Source: Gracilariopsis chorda
Taxonomy: Eukaryota > Rhodophyta > Florideophyceae > Gracilariales > Gracilariaceae
Direction of reading: 5' to 3'
DNA: 64,000 nucleotides
NCBI GenBank assembly: GCA_003194525.1
Contig: NBIV01000186.1
Span: 1 to 64,000 of the forward strand
The position numbers and the translations under genes are program-made. How positions within the stretch are numbered: position 1 is the stretch's first letter; every line of letters starts with the position of its first letter. The notes under the pieces were generated by a model, which saw nothing but the letters and a program-made list of their open reading frames with translations, searched no databases and had not been told where the DNA came from. Below, piece by piece: positions 22,086-32,300 of this stretch.

Positions 22086-22313
22086 GGCGCAAACTGCGCC
22101 AGCACCCAAAATCGTGCTTCACGTTCATTTTTTGAGTCTTTTGGTACGCCAACTCTTTGCACCAATGATAATCAAACGTTTTGGACAACCAAAACGTCCA
22201 AAACGTTTGACTCTCAGGTTTGTGACCGCTCAAGCTCCGGCCCTATCACTCTTTCCTGCAGGCAAGATGCAGACGTCACAACTGCAGGAAAGAGTGGTAG
22301 GGCCGAAGGCCCT
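22086..22313. repeat. chain of four strong hairpins
   Basis: TGGCGCA-AAC-TGCGCCA lies near 22086-22102. A perfect 15-bp inverted repeat (TCAAACGTTTTGGAC, loop 9) lies at 22172-22210. A 23-bp inverted repeat with one mismatch and a 20-base loop lies at 22239-22304. Its right arm overlaps AGGGCC-GAA-GGCCCT at 22299-22313. Such a series is not expected by chance. Confidence 0.85.
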
Positions 22314-22389
22314 TCTTACCCTTGTATTGCATTAAGCGTTTATAGTAATCAATAGCAGTATTAAGTGAATTAGCATATTCTCACATCCC

Positions 22390-23833
22390 TCCGGATCGCT
22401 TACAATTATGTTGAAGCGATCTAGTTATTGCCATAGTTCGCTATCGACGGCATAGCCGGATTCGACGCTGATGCATAGTGCGCCATTCTCAAGAATCTCG
22501 TCCAACAGTAGCCAAGTCTTCCCGTTATGCTTGGTCAAAGCATCTGATGGGTTGCACTCTCCTGGTATCCATCGCATATAGTTTACCTCGTGGGAATCGA
22601 AACTGTTTCAGATACGATGCACAGTTGAGCGGAGGCGATAGTCCCTTGCTTCGTGTAGCGTGGTCATCTTGTCGTACAGACAGCGAGAGTATGTGCAGAG
22701 CTCTTTCCGTACTTTCGTCGAGGGAAAGATTTAAATTAGCCCAGTCTTCAGGTAATATCCGCGGTCATCTGCCTCTGCGCATGCCAACACCTCTGCGCCG
22801 TATGGTGAATATCTAACGCGTTTTTTTTGCTGCTTGTTAAATCAAGAGCATGGTATAGGTCGATATCGTCTTTGCATTTGATGCGCAGTCCAGTGATTAG
22901 CCCAGTTTGACCGTATCCGCTCGAGTCGGAGTGGTTGAACGACGCGTCTGAAAACGTAGAGACGATTACCTCTATTATGTCGGATGATTGCGGTGGTGCC
23001 TTGAAGACAATCCTACACTTCATTGATAGGATATCCTTTAAGATTTCGTTCGCCATGACCAATTCCTCGACCTGGATCTTCGGCAACATTTGTTGCATGA
23101 GTGAGGTGGCGTATGCTGCGTGCGGTAATACTGCGTTTCCAAGATACATGAGTGTTGCCGCTAGAGAGCGGTATTGTTTGACTTCTGCATCAGTTGCTGA
23201 GTCTAATCTTTGCTTGCGTCGTGCCCTGGATAAGTCAATTGGTGTTAGACGTTCTAGGTAGCGTGAAATTGAGATAGTGATGTTCCCGGCGTCATCCTGG
23301 GCAACCTCACACCCGTCGAAGTGTATCTTGTCGTCGATGATAATCTTGCCGACATCATAACGCTGTTTGAGTAGCTCTGTAAAGTTCTTCATTTTTGAAC
23401 GTGTACCTCCGAGAAAGAAGTCATCCATGACCTTCACTATTAGCAGCTGTATGTTGCCGATTGTGTCGCGTTTGATAAATAGTTGCGAGATTCCAAGTAC
23501 CCTTTCTATTCCAGCTTGCTCGATCATCCATGTCTCGATGGTTCTCTGCCACTTCCGTCCTGCGTCTGCTATGCCATATGGCAGCTTGCATAGCTTCCAC
23601 AGTGTACTGCGTTTGCTGTGCCACTCTCGCGGTGGCCTCACGAATATATCGCTTGTGATAGGTCCGCTCTGCAGGAAAGCAACTTTGATATCTGCAGTAC
23701 CGATCCTGTATCTCAAGAAAGTGACTAGCGATAGTAAGAGTCTTACAACAAAGAGTGAGGCATTTGATGAATCTTTCCTGATCGTATCCTTCTCGTTGTC
23801 GTGATTGCCGTGTGGGACAATACGTGCCTTCAT
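22390..23833 (-). pseudogene. copia F reverse transcriptase and RNase H
   Basis: MKARIVPHGNHD opens the RT core in the usual copia way (K-A-R-x-V). TADIKVAFLQSGP carries the first catalytic Asp and VKVMDDFFLGG the paired Asp box. KLPYGIADAGRKW is the copia counterpart of the KALYGLKQAPRQW motif. RNase H follows (STFSDASFNHSDSSGYGQTG) and its C-terminal part continues to about 22430. Confidence 0.82.
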
Positions 23834-24737
23834 CTTCCGTGTGCCCTCTTCGTCGGTTTACACGTTGTACACGACGTGCGAGGTGATGAAGTTGGCGTAG
23901 CAGGGTACGTCGCATTCTAAGACCTCCTCATATGCATCTGTCCAGTTGGAATCGTGTTCCTGTTTGAGCGCGTTCTGTAGGCTGAAAGGCGGTGCGAAGC
24001 TGAGTTGCGTTGCAGTGACTTGTTTGGATCCGATGACCTCGTATATGGTTTCCGATTTGCGTGATAGGTTGCGTTGCAGTATCCTTCCGTTTATGTTCGG
24101 ATCTTTGCTGCTATGAAGACTGATTGCGTATTCTCTGACATCACGGTCCCCCCATCAGGACGATTAGTGAGCGATTGCGGAGTGGTAGCTAGAAGAAATG
24201 CTCGTTCACGGTGGTTTGAGACTGCTGTATTTTGCTAAAGTGGTTGCACATCAGATAGGAGCATGGCAGACTGCGTATTCGGAGCGTTTGGGGTTTCAGG
24301 GACTTCCTTTTCTGTCTCCTGCATGGCGAGCTCTTCTTCGAGCGAACAGAACATTAGCTCGGCAGCTAGATTGCTCTGCGGTTTAGAGCGTAGTCTTCGT
24401 AAGCCACTCGCATAGGACGTCCTCAGAATGTCCGACGTACTTCTAAAAAGTGTGGATGAGCGGCGATGACGGTTGCCGCGATCCACTGGACGTCTTCGTT
24501 CTGCTCGCTAGTCTTGTAGAATACCCACACACTGTCGCCGGGTGAGAAGAGGTGAGGTTGGTGTGGTTGGTGAGCTTTGGAGTGCAAAAGCCGCTGTAGC
24601 TTGCGGGTAGCCACTTGCTGTTTATGTGTTTCTAGAAGTGTTTCTGTAACGATTGTGCTTGGTATACCCAGGATCGAGGGCCGGTAGCCACGGACGAGTT
24701 AAAAAAAGCTGAGGAGTTTGCTGCCAGAGAACAGGTT

Positions 24738-25535
24738 TTACAAGAAGCCTGCACGCTTAAGTAGAATTTTGGTGTCAGCGTTGCTACGTTCATCGTCAAG
24801 TTTGCTGATGATTTTCTTAACAGTCGCGTTCTTTTGTTCCACAATTACCGTTTTGTTGTGGCACCCTGTCGGGCGTGGTTTGAAAGCAATATTATGCGTT
24901 CGAAGGAATTGACGAAGGTCAACGCAGTTATATTCATCGTCCGCCGACACGGCATCTGGCGCCCCATGGTGGTAGATCCAGATTGTTTCGATGGCGTGGA
25001 TCATGGTTGTAGCTGAACGGTTTTCGCATAGTATCAATTCAGTGTCACTGGTCCCCGTATCTGTAATATTCATTACAGTGCGTTTCTGTCCCCTAATTTT
25101 GGGGAACACGAAATCGATTTGCAATTCGGTGTTGAAAGCTTGATTGAAGTGTGTGAGTGATACCTTTTTCGTTGGAAGCTGTCTGCCATTCTTCGCGCAG
25201 ACGTTACAAGCGCTGTATACCTGTTCGATTGCGTTCTCGAGTTCACTGTCAAGCATATCAGCGTCTTGACACAGGAGCTTCATTTCTTCCGGGGTAGCAT
25301 GTGTGTACCGATGTACCCTCTTGCAAAAGGCGAGTGGTTGGCGTTTACCCGTTGTCTTTATGTTTCCCCAGAGGGTCTGCTTTGTGACGAGAGGATGTGG
25401 GGCGATATCCATTCGAAGTCTGCCATCAGATGAGTCGATGCATGTGTACAGGTATCGGTATGCGTCGGCCGTTGGTCTCTTCATCTCGATGTATCGCTGA
25501 TCTGTGAGGTTAAAGGTATTGCAGTGCTCGCGCAC
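24738..25535 (-). pseudogene. copia F integrase region
   Basis: The zinc-binding part, with HRYTHATPEEMKLL then YSACNVCAKNGRQLP, is the His-His-Cys-Cys layout of copia integrases. The catalytic core follows, with Asp in LQIDFVFPKIRG, Asp in AVSADDEYNCVD and Glu in KTVIVEQKNATVKK. Integrase lying before reverse transcriptase is what marks the element as copia rather than gypsy. Confidence 0.78.
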
Positions 25536-25822
25536 ATCTTGGCCAAGAATTAGCGTTGATGGGCCGCGTACAAGGTCGAACGTGAATGCTGTTGGTCTCT
25601 TCTGTGTGTCATGGACAGTGATTGTCCAGGAGCAAACAATGATTCTTGCGCCTAGACATTGCTCTCCCCATCCGTGATAGTATTGTTCGCGTGGTGGCTC
25701 TATCCCAAAAGGGATGCCTAGGACGTCGCATAATGTAATCGCGTTTTCGATGCCTCCTGTGGAGGTAGGGGTTCCTTCATCGAGAATGGGGTTGGGATCT
25801 GGTAGGAGCGAATCTAATCCCT

Positions 25823-27118
25823 TTACCGAAAATATGAGTTGCTGAGTTTTGCGTTGCTTTTAGGAGTCGTCTCCGAACTACCTTTGCTGTCCCTGATGGA
25901 TGCTGTGATTTTGCTAACAGGAATCTTGGATAGGAAGTTCCTGTTCTCGTCTTTGAATAGATAACGTATCGTCGGTGACATCTTTTCCACGACGTTTCTT
26001 TCAATTTCCTTGCGTTCCATAAGAGTCTTGATCACGTTGTAGATACACTCAGGGTCGCGGTACCAGTGGTTTAGTTCATTGCAGTTGCGGCACCTCGAGA
26101 CTGCCTTGGGACCTTTTCCATTCGGAGTGTAGGACTTTTGTCTCTTGGCACGGTTTGAATTTTTGCGGTTGCCTTTTCGTTCCTGATCATTGTATTCGCG
26201 TTTGCCCAGCATCGTACCGAGGTGTTTGATGTTGGTATCTCTGTTCGATTTCTCTTCGTCCTCGACCTTCAAATCTTTTAGCACATCCACTGCGTCTTCA
26301 AGTCTAATACGAAATATGGTCCTATCTTGTTTGACGTGGAGCTCGTTTGCGTCGATCGTAGACGTGACTGCGACAATGATGTCTCCTGCATTGCGAACGT
26401 GGTGGTTCCCGACTTGTGGTTGGTTATCGGAGTTCTGGTCGATGTCCAGAATTTCCTGTGCGCTGTTCTTGATGTCTTCTAGTTTTTTCTTGCTCACTAC
26501 GAATATCTTGCTACCGTTGCCATCCGAGCGCGATGCGATTGTGGGTACAAGTCTGGTGATGATTGAGCTGTATACAGATGCTGGGATTTTCGCGTTCTCG
26601 AGAAGCAACATCGCGAAGTTCTGTCTGTCTTGTTGTATGGTTGCCGTATCACAGTGATTAAGATAGTCGAGAGCTAGTGCTTGGAATCTTCTTGCGAGAA
26701 TGTTCGGTGATTCACCGATTCTTTGCATGCAAGTGAAGACCTGGCGCATCATCTGGACCAGTCTACGAATGCCATCAGTTGGTGAATCCTTGGCGACAAG
26801 GGTAACGATGTCCTTGACGACATTTAGTTGCTTCTTGGTGTTTTCGGCTTCATCATCGTCTCCTTCGAGGTTGATGACGCCGGCTGCGATTACTTGTTCT
26901 ATCTGCGATGCGAACACATGGTCCAACACGTTGTACAATGTCATTCCAAGTGCACTGAGGATTCCCTTTGCTCGTTTATCTCCGCCCTTCGCAAACCGCT
27001 TGACTGTTGTGACCCATAGAGACACTATTTTTCTCCATTTGAACTTGTCAATAGATGTATTTAAGCGCGGCAGAAGTAACATATCGTATCCTGGAGTAGA
27101 AACCATGCCTGGGCCCAT
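25823..27118 (-). pseudogene. copia F gag
   Basis: An open frame of 431 codons starting MGPGMVSTPGYDMLLLPRLN. A helical gag region (KFKWRKIVSLWVTTVKRFAK through ILARRFQALALDYLNHC) is followed by a basic stretch and a zinc knuckle CRNCNELNHWYRDPEC near residue 345. It would assemble the particle and package RNA. The whole element is broken elsewhere. Confidence 0.8.
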
Positions 27119-27189
27119 AACTGTGAATCGACATCAACAAACACACACCACATGGCGCCTGATGTGCAATCAATAATCTCCCATAGCCA

Positions 27190-28138
27190 AACACTTCGTT
27201 CGGTTTATGGGCACCTCCTAAGAATCAAACTGTGCCCTCCACCCAAATACAAAATTGGTAAAAGGGTGGCATCCTGTATATACGATCAGTCACTGAAATT
27301 CCAGAGCATATTGCTGTTTCTGTTGTTCATCAAGAGCTATAGACGCCACCATTCTACTGCTTCTATTGCTACTCCGGGGTCGACGCCGCTCGATTTGGTT
27401 TAGTGATAGACATACAATGTACGTGCCGAACGTTCTAGATAGTCTTATTACAAAATCTGCCCTTTTCAGTGCGACTGATTCACGAAGCATGTTTCTATTC
27501 ACATCTATGTGAGAAATGTCCTTAATAACATTAACTGGCATTGATCTAAGCAATTGTATTTATGATCTTAACTGCTTTGAACTATTTAATGTTTGTAGCA
27601 ATATAAATAGTGCGAACTCCTCTCAAGATGTTTGCGGCTCTACCATTCTAAGAGATAGGCTCGGCGACAAGGTCCTTTTGTAACAGATGGTGTTTGGGTG
27701 TAAAATGGAGATGAATAGCAGATATAGAGAAAGGGTTGTTACCGAAACTCGGGCTACCAGCGGTTTGAAGTATTGAGAAGGTTTCTTTACGTAATGTTTG
27801 GACTCATGTACAGTTTAGAGGGAAAAAGGTTAAAGGAAGAAAACAAACAAGGGAAAAGATACGAATTCGCGAGTCTTTTGGAAAGCATGGAACAACCTGG
27901 CGGTAGATGTGTGGCTTAATCAGCCAGTATAACAGCACTTAATACTGAGTCAAAAGACTACCTGTTCCTAAAAGAAGAAAGTAACCAGAACGGTAATATC
28001 AGTTGACATGACGCGACCGTACTTGGTAAGACCCATCACAAGTTCTATTTGATACTTTGCAGGTGAGTATAAGCAGACCAAAAGCAGTGAAACTCTAGAA
28101 AACGTTGGTCACTTTTGCAGACCAAAAACTCAGAGCCT
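27190..28138. other. intergenic, nothing recognised
   Basis: AT-rich sequence between copia F and the Harbinger element. I see no coding pattern. It should hold the 5' LTR of F if one survives, but it does not match the sequence at 20.6-22.4 kb beyond about 40 bp. Confidence 0.4.
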
Positions 28139-28141
28139 TAG

Positions 28142-28155
28142 GGCGTTCCCAACCA
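28142..28155 (+). repeat. Harbinger 2 left TIR
   Basis: GGGCGTTCCCAACC, preceded by the target duplication TTA. The match to the right end is perfect over 14 bp, and CCCAAATC recurs a little further in at both ends. Confidence 0.93.
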
Positions 28156-28318
28156 TCTGCCCAAATCGCAAAAAAACGAGGCCAAATGCGCAAACCTCAT
28201 TGGACGACAAACACCAGCTCAATAGAGGCTTCCCGGCACCATTGGCACTCCGAATGGTCGCAAAACCTTAACTCGACTAAGAACCGAAATCCTTCGGTGG
28301 TTGCAGAAGAACCAGAGC

Positions 28319-29653
28319 ATGTCAACCGATTCTTCTTCTTCGTCTTCCTCTGATGAGGACATTATTCATCACTCAATTTTGTACATCCTCAACGGCATGT
28401 ACCGCAAACTTTCCGATGGACCCCTGATAACAAAGAAAAGAGGCTCGTATGCCGGTCGACAAAAGAACCGTAAGATTGGCCGTAAACAAGGAGCACACCA
28501 AATTGATTTAGATTACTTCTGTCGAATTCATATTCACCGCTCGCCGATGTTTAGTGTTGCAGAATTTGAACGTCGCTTTGCAATAACAAGACCAATATAG
28601 GAAAAACTGCGATCCGCTCTTTGCCAGGCAAACTCCTTCTTTCTACAGCGCAAAGATGCAAGTTGGACATTTGGAGCAACGACTGATCAGAAAATGACTG
28701 GTGCACTTTTGCAGCTCAGTTCTGGTGTTTCTGCAGATCATTTAGTGTCGTATATTCGACTGCATGAGTCCACATTGCTTTCTACTCTGAAAGAATTCTG
28801 CAGAACGGTTGTGGAGTGCTTTCGAGATGAACATCTAAGACGCCCATCGGAGAGTGATATTAAGAAGATTGAAAGTGATTATTCTAGACTAGGCTTCCCT
28901 GGATGCCTTGGTGCTGTAGACTGTTCAGGTTGGGAGTGGAGGAACTGTCCTGTAGCTTGGCATGGACAGTATAAGGGTAAGGAGAACAAGCCGATGTTAC
29001 GGATGGAGGTTGTGTGTGACGATAAGCTACATATTTGGCACATGATGTTTGGCAGCCCGGGAGCTAAGAATGATATATCTATTATGTCACAAAGTTCTTT
29101 GTTTAATGATATTCGAAATGGAAAATGGCCACTGATCAAACCTAGTACTAACATTTCTGGCATTCCCATTGAGTGGTTCTTTTTCTTGTCAGACGGGATA
29201 TACCCTCGTCTGAGATTCTTTGCAAAACCGCATCCTGATGCAAAGTCGAAAAAACAGCGTCTGTATACTGCAGTGCACTCATCGGCGCGCAAGAGTGTTG
29301 AAAGGGTCTTTGCTGCGCTCTTCGGACAGTTTGAAATTTTGGATCGTCCCGCGCGGTTGGGAAATCGGGAGGATTTGAATAATATTGTATTGTGCTGTTC
29401 GATTCTACATAATATGGTTGCAGAAGAGCGCGGTTACAACGGAACCGCAAAATTTCGTGTGGGCGAACACGAGGTGCAGACAAGTGGTACTCTTTATGAT
29501 ACTGTTTCACATCCTAACTGTAGTTATGAACAAGCAAATATTTGGAGAGAACTGCTAGACCCTGTGGACGATTTACAAAACCATTTGAGACTGCAAGATG
29601 CACTAATCTCGAACATTTGGAACACGCATGGTGATAATGAAGGAGATGTGTAA
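28319..29653 (+). pseudogene. PIF/Harbinger transposase 2, one premature stop
   Basis: Starts MSTDSSSSSSSDEDIIHH, a Ser/Asp N-terminus common in the family. A 445-codon frame is open except for one TAG at 28598-28600. Sequence on both sides of that TAG is in the same frame and family-like (FERRFAITRPI, then EKLRSALCQANSFFLQRKDA). The DDE triad is in GAVDCSGWEW (about residue 200), FFLSDGIYPRL (about 291) and RKSVERVFAALFG (about 327). The enzyme would excise and insert the element with TTA target choice. With the TAG it makes only a 93-residue fragment unless read through. The downstream half from 28694 has its own Met and holds the whole catalytic core. Confidence 0.9.
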
Positions 29654-29680
29654 GACAATGCAGTAACAAAGACGGTTATT

Positions 29681-30751
29681 TTATTGCTCAACGTCCGTGT
29701 TCACGGTGTTTTCCATTCTTGTCGACAGCTGCAGTAGTGCCTCAGCAGTTTGATTGTTCCCGGAAACTTTTGCCTGGACAGTGTGCATCTCTTCATGTTC
29801 TTCTAGCGACATACGCCTCTTCTTGTTGGGGTGCGTATTATTCTCGCCACCGCACGCAAGTCTGCGAAGTAAACGACATTTTAAGAGACTTCGTATTTCT
29901 CTTTTCTCTCCAAGGGATACTCCAGATTCCGATGCCAACAGTTTGCTTGCCATTTCCCAGTCCAGCTTTTCTCTCTGTAGTGCCACCTTCTCTTTTGCCA
30001 TGAGTGCCTTCTCTCGCACTGAGTCAGACAGTATACTTTCAATGCGGCGAATTGAATCCGCAAACCCGTCCTGTCCACTTCGTGCTCCATCGACTTTTCC
30101 CTCCTTCAATTTCTTGGCCTTCTTTGTCCCCATTGGCCTCTCCAACAAAACATCACCACTCTTTTTAACCTCATCAATACCATTAGCCTGTAGTAGAATA
30201 GTGTTTTCGTTTAAGAAGGTAAACGAGGTTTTGAATTTGAATCGCTTCGCTATGTGGTAATTTGGATTTCTCACGCAGTCGTAGAGGTGGGATACGGAGT
30301 TACTTCCATCACTGTAAATTAAGGCTGCACATCGAATCAAGTCCTCCGGTCCTACATTTCCAGTTAGATTCATCGCTATAACTCTGTCGTAACAAGCCTT
30401 GAAGCGTGTGCACTCCGCACGAATCCTGTCCCAATACTTCCTACACCCATCTGCTGATCGTCCGTCCCACCCCCTTTGGTGCAGTTCACACCCAGTGCGC
30501 CGTAGTGAGCATGCATGTTGCGGGCGTCCATTGTCTTTGATAAAGACACTGCGAATGCGACGCCCGAGCTCCGCTCCTGACATGCTAGAGCCCACAGCCG
30601 GATCGGTACAAACGGCAGCAGCCGCACGCACTAACGCCTGCGTTTCTTCTTCGTCCCATGTCAGATTCTTCCCTCTACTTGGGCTGCCTCCTTCTTCCAA
30701 ACCAGTTTGCGCACAAGCTGCTTCCTCCCCACTCATTGCTTTAACAAGCAA
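29681..30751 (-). CDS. Myb/SANT-like DNA-binding partner of Harbinger 2
   Basis: An open frame of 356 codons; the ATG at 30736 (MSGEEAACAQTG) is also possible. A trihelix-like, SANT-like N-terminal part reads NLTWDEEETQALVRAAAAVC, then GWDGRSADGCRKYWDRIRAE. A basic stretch (MGTKKAKKLKEGKVDGARSG) could be a nuclear signal. A charged coiled coil (VREKALMAKEKVALQREKLD) lies toward the C-terminus. In known Harbinger systems such proteins bind the subterminal DNA and bring the transposase to the nucleus. It is convergent with the transposase and intact, so it could still serve relatives in trans. Confidence 0.82.
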   Translation of the reverse strand: MLVKAMSGEEAACAQTGLEEGGSPSRGKNLTWDEEETQALVRAAAAVCTDPAVGSSMSGAELGRRIRSVFIKDNGRPQHACSLRRTGCELHQRGWDGRSADGCRKYWDRIRAECTRFKACYDRVIAMNLTGNVGPEDLIRCAALIYSDGSNSVSHLYDCVRNPNYHIAKRFKFKTSFTFLNENTILLQANGIDEVKKSGDVLLERPMGTKKAKKLKEGKVDGARSGQDGFADSIRRIESILSDSVREKALMAKEKVALQREKLDWEMASKLLASESGVSLGEKREIRSLLKCRLLRRLACGGENNTHPNKKRRMSLEEHEEMHTVQAKVSGNNQTAEALLQLSTRMENTVNTDVEQ

Positions 30752-31223
30752 CCGACTGCCAAAGTCTTAAGGTGCACACCTCAAAAGGTTACCGTCAAGT
30801 TATGTCTAAGGCGTTCAAAGGCGGGTAATCAGTGCAATCATTGCAATTTGGGCTCCGTTGGTCGATGGACAGACCGTAATAGGTCTTTTGGCGCCATGCG
30901 CAAGCCAACAAAGTGTTTGCATTTCGTCGTTCTTGGCGCCAAAATGTTCCGTGCAAAAAACAACAAGGTTGTGCCAAGATGGAGTGCGCGAATGCCAAAC
31001 AACGCGGCGTCACCCCGGAGGGGGGTGACGAAGACGATACGACCGGAGATGGGGCGGGTAACCATGCAGAGCTACCAGAGCTTTTAGGGAGCTGGCCCAA
31101 AACGTGTGGGATTTAGGGTGGACTAAAATTTTTAGGCCGAGTTTTGAGAATTGCGTCAACGGTTGGGGGTCAAATTTTGAGCAAATACTGGACTGCTATG
31201 TTGGATTTGGGGTTTACGGTAAC

Positions 31224-31237
31224 GGTTGGGAACGCCC
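31224..31237 (-). repeat. Harbinger 2 right TIR
   Basis: GGTTGGGAACGCCC, the exact inverse of the left TIR, followed by TTA. One base further on, gypsy G begins. Confidence 0.93.
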
Positions 31238-31241
31238 TTAG

Positions 31242-32300
31242 TGTCGGTCGCGAATGTTGCCGAATGTGCCAGACATTGCTGGAACACACGTGTAGAATGT
31301 TCCAGTAGTGTCTAGCAGCACGCTTTGTTGGCCCAGCAAAGACTACAGTATTTTAGTGATGCTGGCGCAAATTGTCGCTTTATTATTGGTTAGTGTGCAG
31401 CTCCAGAGGTCTCTAGAAGCCAATGGAGTAACCTAGACGCACACATGAGTAACTAGCAAGTAGAAATGCGTATTTGGCTCGTTTGTAGTGCCTCTAAACA
31501 CTATAAAAAGAGGTTCTGAGCTTCCGACTTCGGTCTGAACTCACCTCAACAATCGACCAACATCTAAGCCCCACCCCCTATCAACCTTCAGCCACTTCAA
31601 CTATCATCAACAACCAGTGAGGCGTTCGCCACTGGATAAAGGGCTTCCAGTGAGGCGTATGCCGCTAGTTGTCCAATAGGGTGGGGAAGTACCGTCGCTA
31701 AGACCGGTTGAAGCGCCTTAGGCGTGGACGGGAGACGGGTAGTGTGTACCAAAGGTGTTTCTGTCGTCTGTGAGCCCCACCGGAGCTTTGCTCGGATAAC
31801 GGTGTCGGTCGAAAGACCTGGTGATTTCCGGACGGAAGTACTTGACGGGAAGCTATCCGCAGGCGACGTGCCGTGCAACCTTTCCTGCAAAGGGCCAGCT
31901 TGGGTATAGAGTGAAAGCATATCCCGCTGTTAGTAGCTCTCCTCGGGAAGCCCTGTAAGGATTGTATGCCCCTGCTTCTGGTTAGTGCAGAGGTAGGTAG
32001 GCTGCAGAATCCACTTCACATCCGGAGTGTCTGACCGGAAGCCGAGGGTCTGACCCTTAGTGATCCTTGACATAATTCTTGGGTTGCGCGCCGTTTCAAC
32101 AAAGAAGCTAAGAAGTTTTATTTGGGGATTGAGCCTCTTGCTCTCCCTAGTGTTGTTTTATTTCATCGAGTGGGTTTAGTTCTTTTGATCCCACTGTTTT
32201 CAACTTGTTTTGGGGCTTTTAGCTACGAAGAGCACCCTTTTGGCTTTTATTATTACAACGTTTTGGCCCCCTGCGTCACCGTCTCGTGATGGCGCCCACA
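31242..32300 (+). repeat. gypsy G 5' LTR
   Basis: 1059 bp, TGTCGG to CCCACA. TATAAAA lies at 31502-31508, which places the transcript start around 31530. The final 12 bases, ATGGCGCCCACA, hold the start codon of gag-pol. Confidence 0.95.
31502..31508 (+). promoter_or_regulatory. TATA box of gypsy G 5' LTR
   Basis: TATAAAA at position 261 of the LTR, repeated at the same offset in the 3' LTR (37177-37183) and present in the solo LTR. Confidence 0.7.

Larger units (their letters stand above)
20605..22386 (-). repeat. complex LTR-like region at the 3' side of copia F
   Basis: On the minus strand a probable LTR start (GAGGGATGTGAGAATATGC near 22390) directly follows the end of copia RNase H. 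Its first 50 or so bases recur at 21057-21007. Far downstream, at 20605-20655, a stretch including GGGGATTATTGATTGCATAT matches the sequence just before copia gag at 27154-27190. Between lie a 457-bp tandem duplication and a run of hairpins. This looks like an LTR expanded or nested by internal duplication; exact ends are not settled. Confidence 0.45.
22387..27120 (-). mobile_element. Ty1/copia retroelement F, broken
   Basis: Minus-strand copia with the diagnostic order gag (27118-25823), protease region (about 25.8-25.55 kb), integrase (25535-24738), linker and reverse transcriptase-RNase H (about 24.0-22.4 kb). It is broken in roughly five to ten places and of moderate age. A 40-bp stretch shared by the gag leader (27154-27190) and 20605-20655 suggests LTR or primer-site remnants, but clean LTR pairs were not found. 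Confidence 0.85.
28142..31237. mobile_element. complete PIF/Harbinger element 2 (3096 bp)
   Basis: Both ends carry the 14-bp terminal inverted repeat GGGCGTTCCCAACC (28142-28155) and its complement (31224-31237), flanked by a direct TTA duplication at 28139-28141 and 31238-31240, exactly the Harbinger target site. Inside are two convergent genes: a DDE transposase on the plus strand and a Myb/SANT-like protein on the minus strand. Their 3' ends are only 28 bp apart. The transposase has one in-frame TAG; the partner frame is open. This is the best preserved DNA transposon in the window. Confidence 0.93.

Noticed and set aside
31597-31920. 61-codon and 107-codon open frames on opposite strands in all three G-family LTRs
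   Set aside because: They are shared only because the LTRs are recent copies of each other. There is no domain, and the antisense frame mirrors the sense frame.
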